A stretch of DNA of 47,809 nt, from contig JAAMPI010000252.1 in NCBI GenBank assembly GCA_013054445.1, positions 1-47,809 on the forward strand, written 5' to 3'. The stretch is from Cudoniella acicularis (taxonomy: Eukaryota > Ascomycota > Leotiomycetes > Helotiales > Helotiaceae). The notes beneath the pieces were generated by a model. The model was not told the DNA's origin. It did not search any database and saw nothing but the letters and a program-made list of their open reading frames with translations. Of the stretch, positions 46,101 to 47,809 are shown piece by piece. Numbering within the stretch: position 1 is the stretch's first letter; every line of letters starts with the position of its first letter. Made by a program: the position numbers and the translations under genes.

Positions 46101-47406
46101 TATAGTACTGTATGGGCTGTTAGGATACACCCCGAGCATCAATTCATGTATCAAAGTATACACGTAAGTGCATTGTATTCTATTTCCAGCCCACGTTTAA
46201 CTTGTGTGTTTATCGTAGGATTCGAATCCCCTGCTTGCCATCAAGCGCCTTAACTCCAAGAAAGATGGAGATTTTGAAATGGAAGTCGAGATGCTCAAGG
46301 CATTCAGTCGTCACCGACAGCCTCATTTGATCAAGCTTCTAGCAACATACCGCTATAGAGGACGGCACTTTCTCATTTTCCCGTTCGCGAATGCCAATCT
46401 TCGAGGATACTGGGCGATGACACCTATACCCGATTTTTCGACAGTATCAATGACGTGGATGCTTCGCCAATGCCACGGAATTTCCTCAGGACTCATGGCC
46501 ATCCACGAATATCGGACTAGTCTCCCAGGTGAAGGAGTTGATAGCTCAGCAAACCCGCGCGAAGGACTATACGGTCGTCACGGCGATATCAAGCCCGAAA
46601 ATATCCTTTGGTCGAAAGATTGGCCTAAGGATGACTCAGCGCCTAATGACAAACTCGGGACTCTGGCCATCGCCGACTTTGGACTGATGGAATTTCATAA
46701 AAAGCAGACCAGATCCTGGGTTCTCACCGAGACAATGCGTGGTTCACTAACATATGAACCACCAGAGCGGAAGATGCGTCAAAACGTTTCTCGTGCCTAC
46801 GACATTTGGAGCCTGGGCTGCGTCTTCCTCGAGTTTATCACTTGGATCGTCTGTGGTGATGAGAAAATTCAGGGGTTCTCCGATGCTAGAGGGCAAACAG
46901 ATAGTGGCGGCCTCATTAATGATGATGCATTCTACACTGTGAGGAATGAAGGACCTGCTCGGCAAGCTTTTGTTCGTGAAAGTGTCCGGGAATGGATCCA
47001 AAACCTTCATACAAGACCGAGATGCACCCAATTTGTTCACGACTTTCTGGATATTATTTCCAAGAGTATGCTTGTTGTCGACCCTAATGAAAGGATCCGT
47101 ATTGGGCCCCTAGTTCTCGAATTTTCCCGTATGCAGCACAGGGCTACGGTGGATTCATCGTATCTTATCGAGCCACGACCATTCACGCAGCTTCTAAAAA
47201 ATGTTGGCCGCATCTCCCCGGACTTGGAGCATGTAATTCTTCCCTCCCCAGCACCCAAAGCACTGCCAATACCGAGCTTCTATCCGAAGTCAGTTCCCGA
47301 CTCTCCAAGCGTGAGAGGACTCAAGCCCCGTAAAGGAGTCATCTTCTCCTGGTCTGAGCCAATCGCCAAGTCCTCCTGTGGCATCAACTTCGGTGAACAA
47401 ATTTGA
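43137..47406 (+). CDS. Large C2H2 zinc-finger plus protein kinase protein
   Basis: Four exons (43137-43401, 43464-44286, 44342-46163, 46219-47406) give 1365 aa; introns are 55-62 bp with consistent phases. The N-terminus (about 1-120) is a helical region of the kind that opens many fungal NLR-like proteins. C2H2-like fingers lie at about 340-450: CPYCMDMYPAKEAL...H, PYVCTFETC...H and CPFCDFF...RHVASH. A long polar linker follows. The kinase domain (about 945-1290) has GGYSTVW, Lys979 in LLAIKRL, GDIKPENILW (Asp about 1093; HRD reads HGD), ADFGLMEF (Asp about 1123) and YEPPER, so activity is likely. It is divergent from the S8 protease. After the stop at 47404 another frame (47312 to about 47605) and then the kinase frame again (about 47600 to window end) look coding-like, so the true C-terminus may be longer or shifted. 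A signalling role beside the death genes is inference. Confidence 0.82.
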
Positions 47407-47809
47407 TAGAGAAGAATCACCACTCGACCTCCTTTTCAAAGCCGATAGGGAAGAGAAAGGGAGGGCTCGTAGTGCGAGCTCCGCAAACACGACTGGCACC
47501 GCTTCAAGTCCATTTCAACCTCCTTCCCAATACCCTAGGACTAGCCAGACCCCACCAATCTCGAATAGCCAAAACCCCGCTCACCGGGAACACGCCTCTA
47601 AAAACTCGCCGGCGGCATGTTTGCTATGGAACTCGATGGTCCTTTTAATCCTAGCACTCCTTTTGGACCAGCATTCTCCACTCCTTACTCAGAAAGAATC
47701 AACGCCGCGCGAACAGCTACAACTCCTGCTCACGATGACTCGCAGCAACCTTTGGATCGATCTGAAGCCTTGAAGGCTTATCTCTTCTCTGAACATACTA
47801 TATCACCAC
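47407..47809 (+). other. Coding-like sequence past the kinase stop, to the window edge
   Basis: One frame is open from 47312 to 47773 (Ser/Pro-rich: FDREESPLDLLFKADREE). The kinase's own frame reopens at about 47600 and stays open to the edge (GPFNPSTPFGPAF). No GT/AG intron is available between about 47520 and 47615 to join them. This is either a C-terminal extension broken by two compensating indels or low-complexity non-coding sequence. The window ends before this can be settled. Confidence 0.4.

Overview
The window looks like chromosomal DNA of a filamentous ascomycete (Pezizomycotina). The signs are many short spliceosomal introns (42-110 bp; GTRNGT donors, CTAAC/CTGAC branch sites, YAG acceptors), Zn2Cys6 and bHLH regulators, a HET-domain gene, an Argonaute with fungal-type introns, and AT-rich relic blocks between ordinary genes. 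The class is not settled; Leotiomycetes is a guess. All gene models were spliced by hand and checked only for reading phase.

Left part (1-12.2 kb): a long GC-rich leader precedes an intact cAMP-receptor-like GPCR gene (2512-4091, +). Next is a decayed Argonaute gene whose N-terminus carries three CCHC zinc knuckles (5471-9342, +). A 563-bp terminal-inverted-repeat element with a TA target duplication (10470-11032) follows, then a broken YWTD-type beta-propeller gene (11274-12239, +).

Middle part (12.2-33 kb): a 3.5-kb gene-poor stretch leads to two tandem paralogous bHLH genes with an SREBP-like EKxYR basic region (15758-16905 and 19868-21037, -). A three-copy ~97-bp tandem repeat lies just downstream of the second. 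Then come a small secreted double-psi beta-barrel protein (22970-23466, -), a six-exon CorA-like membrane protein gene (24421-26688, -), a HET-domain relic broken by stops that look like C-to-T or G-to-A changes (27689-29981, +), and an intact Zn2Cys6 regulator (30742-33089, +).

Right part (34.2-47.4 kb): a short-chain dehydrogenase (34223-35455, -) is divergent from a fungal transcription-factor-domain protein without a zinc cluster (36123-38163, +). The most notable locus follows. A gasdermin-like protein gene (38224-39251, -) sits directly downstream of a subtilisin (S8) protease gene with a long N-terminal region (39687-42748, -). The protease shares a 388-bp divergent promoter with a large C2H2 plus protein kinase gene (43137-47406, +). 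Gasdermin-like plus S8 protease is the arrangement known from fungal regulated cell death and heterokaryon incompatibility (Podospora het-Q1/het-Q2), in which the protease cleaves and activates the pore-former. The divergent kinase suggests a third member. With the HET relic and the CorA-like gene, the right half of the window resembles an allorecognition or immunity neighbourhood. That last reading is inference.
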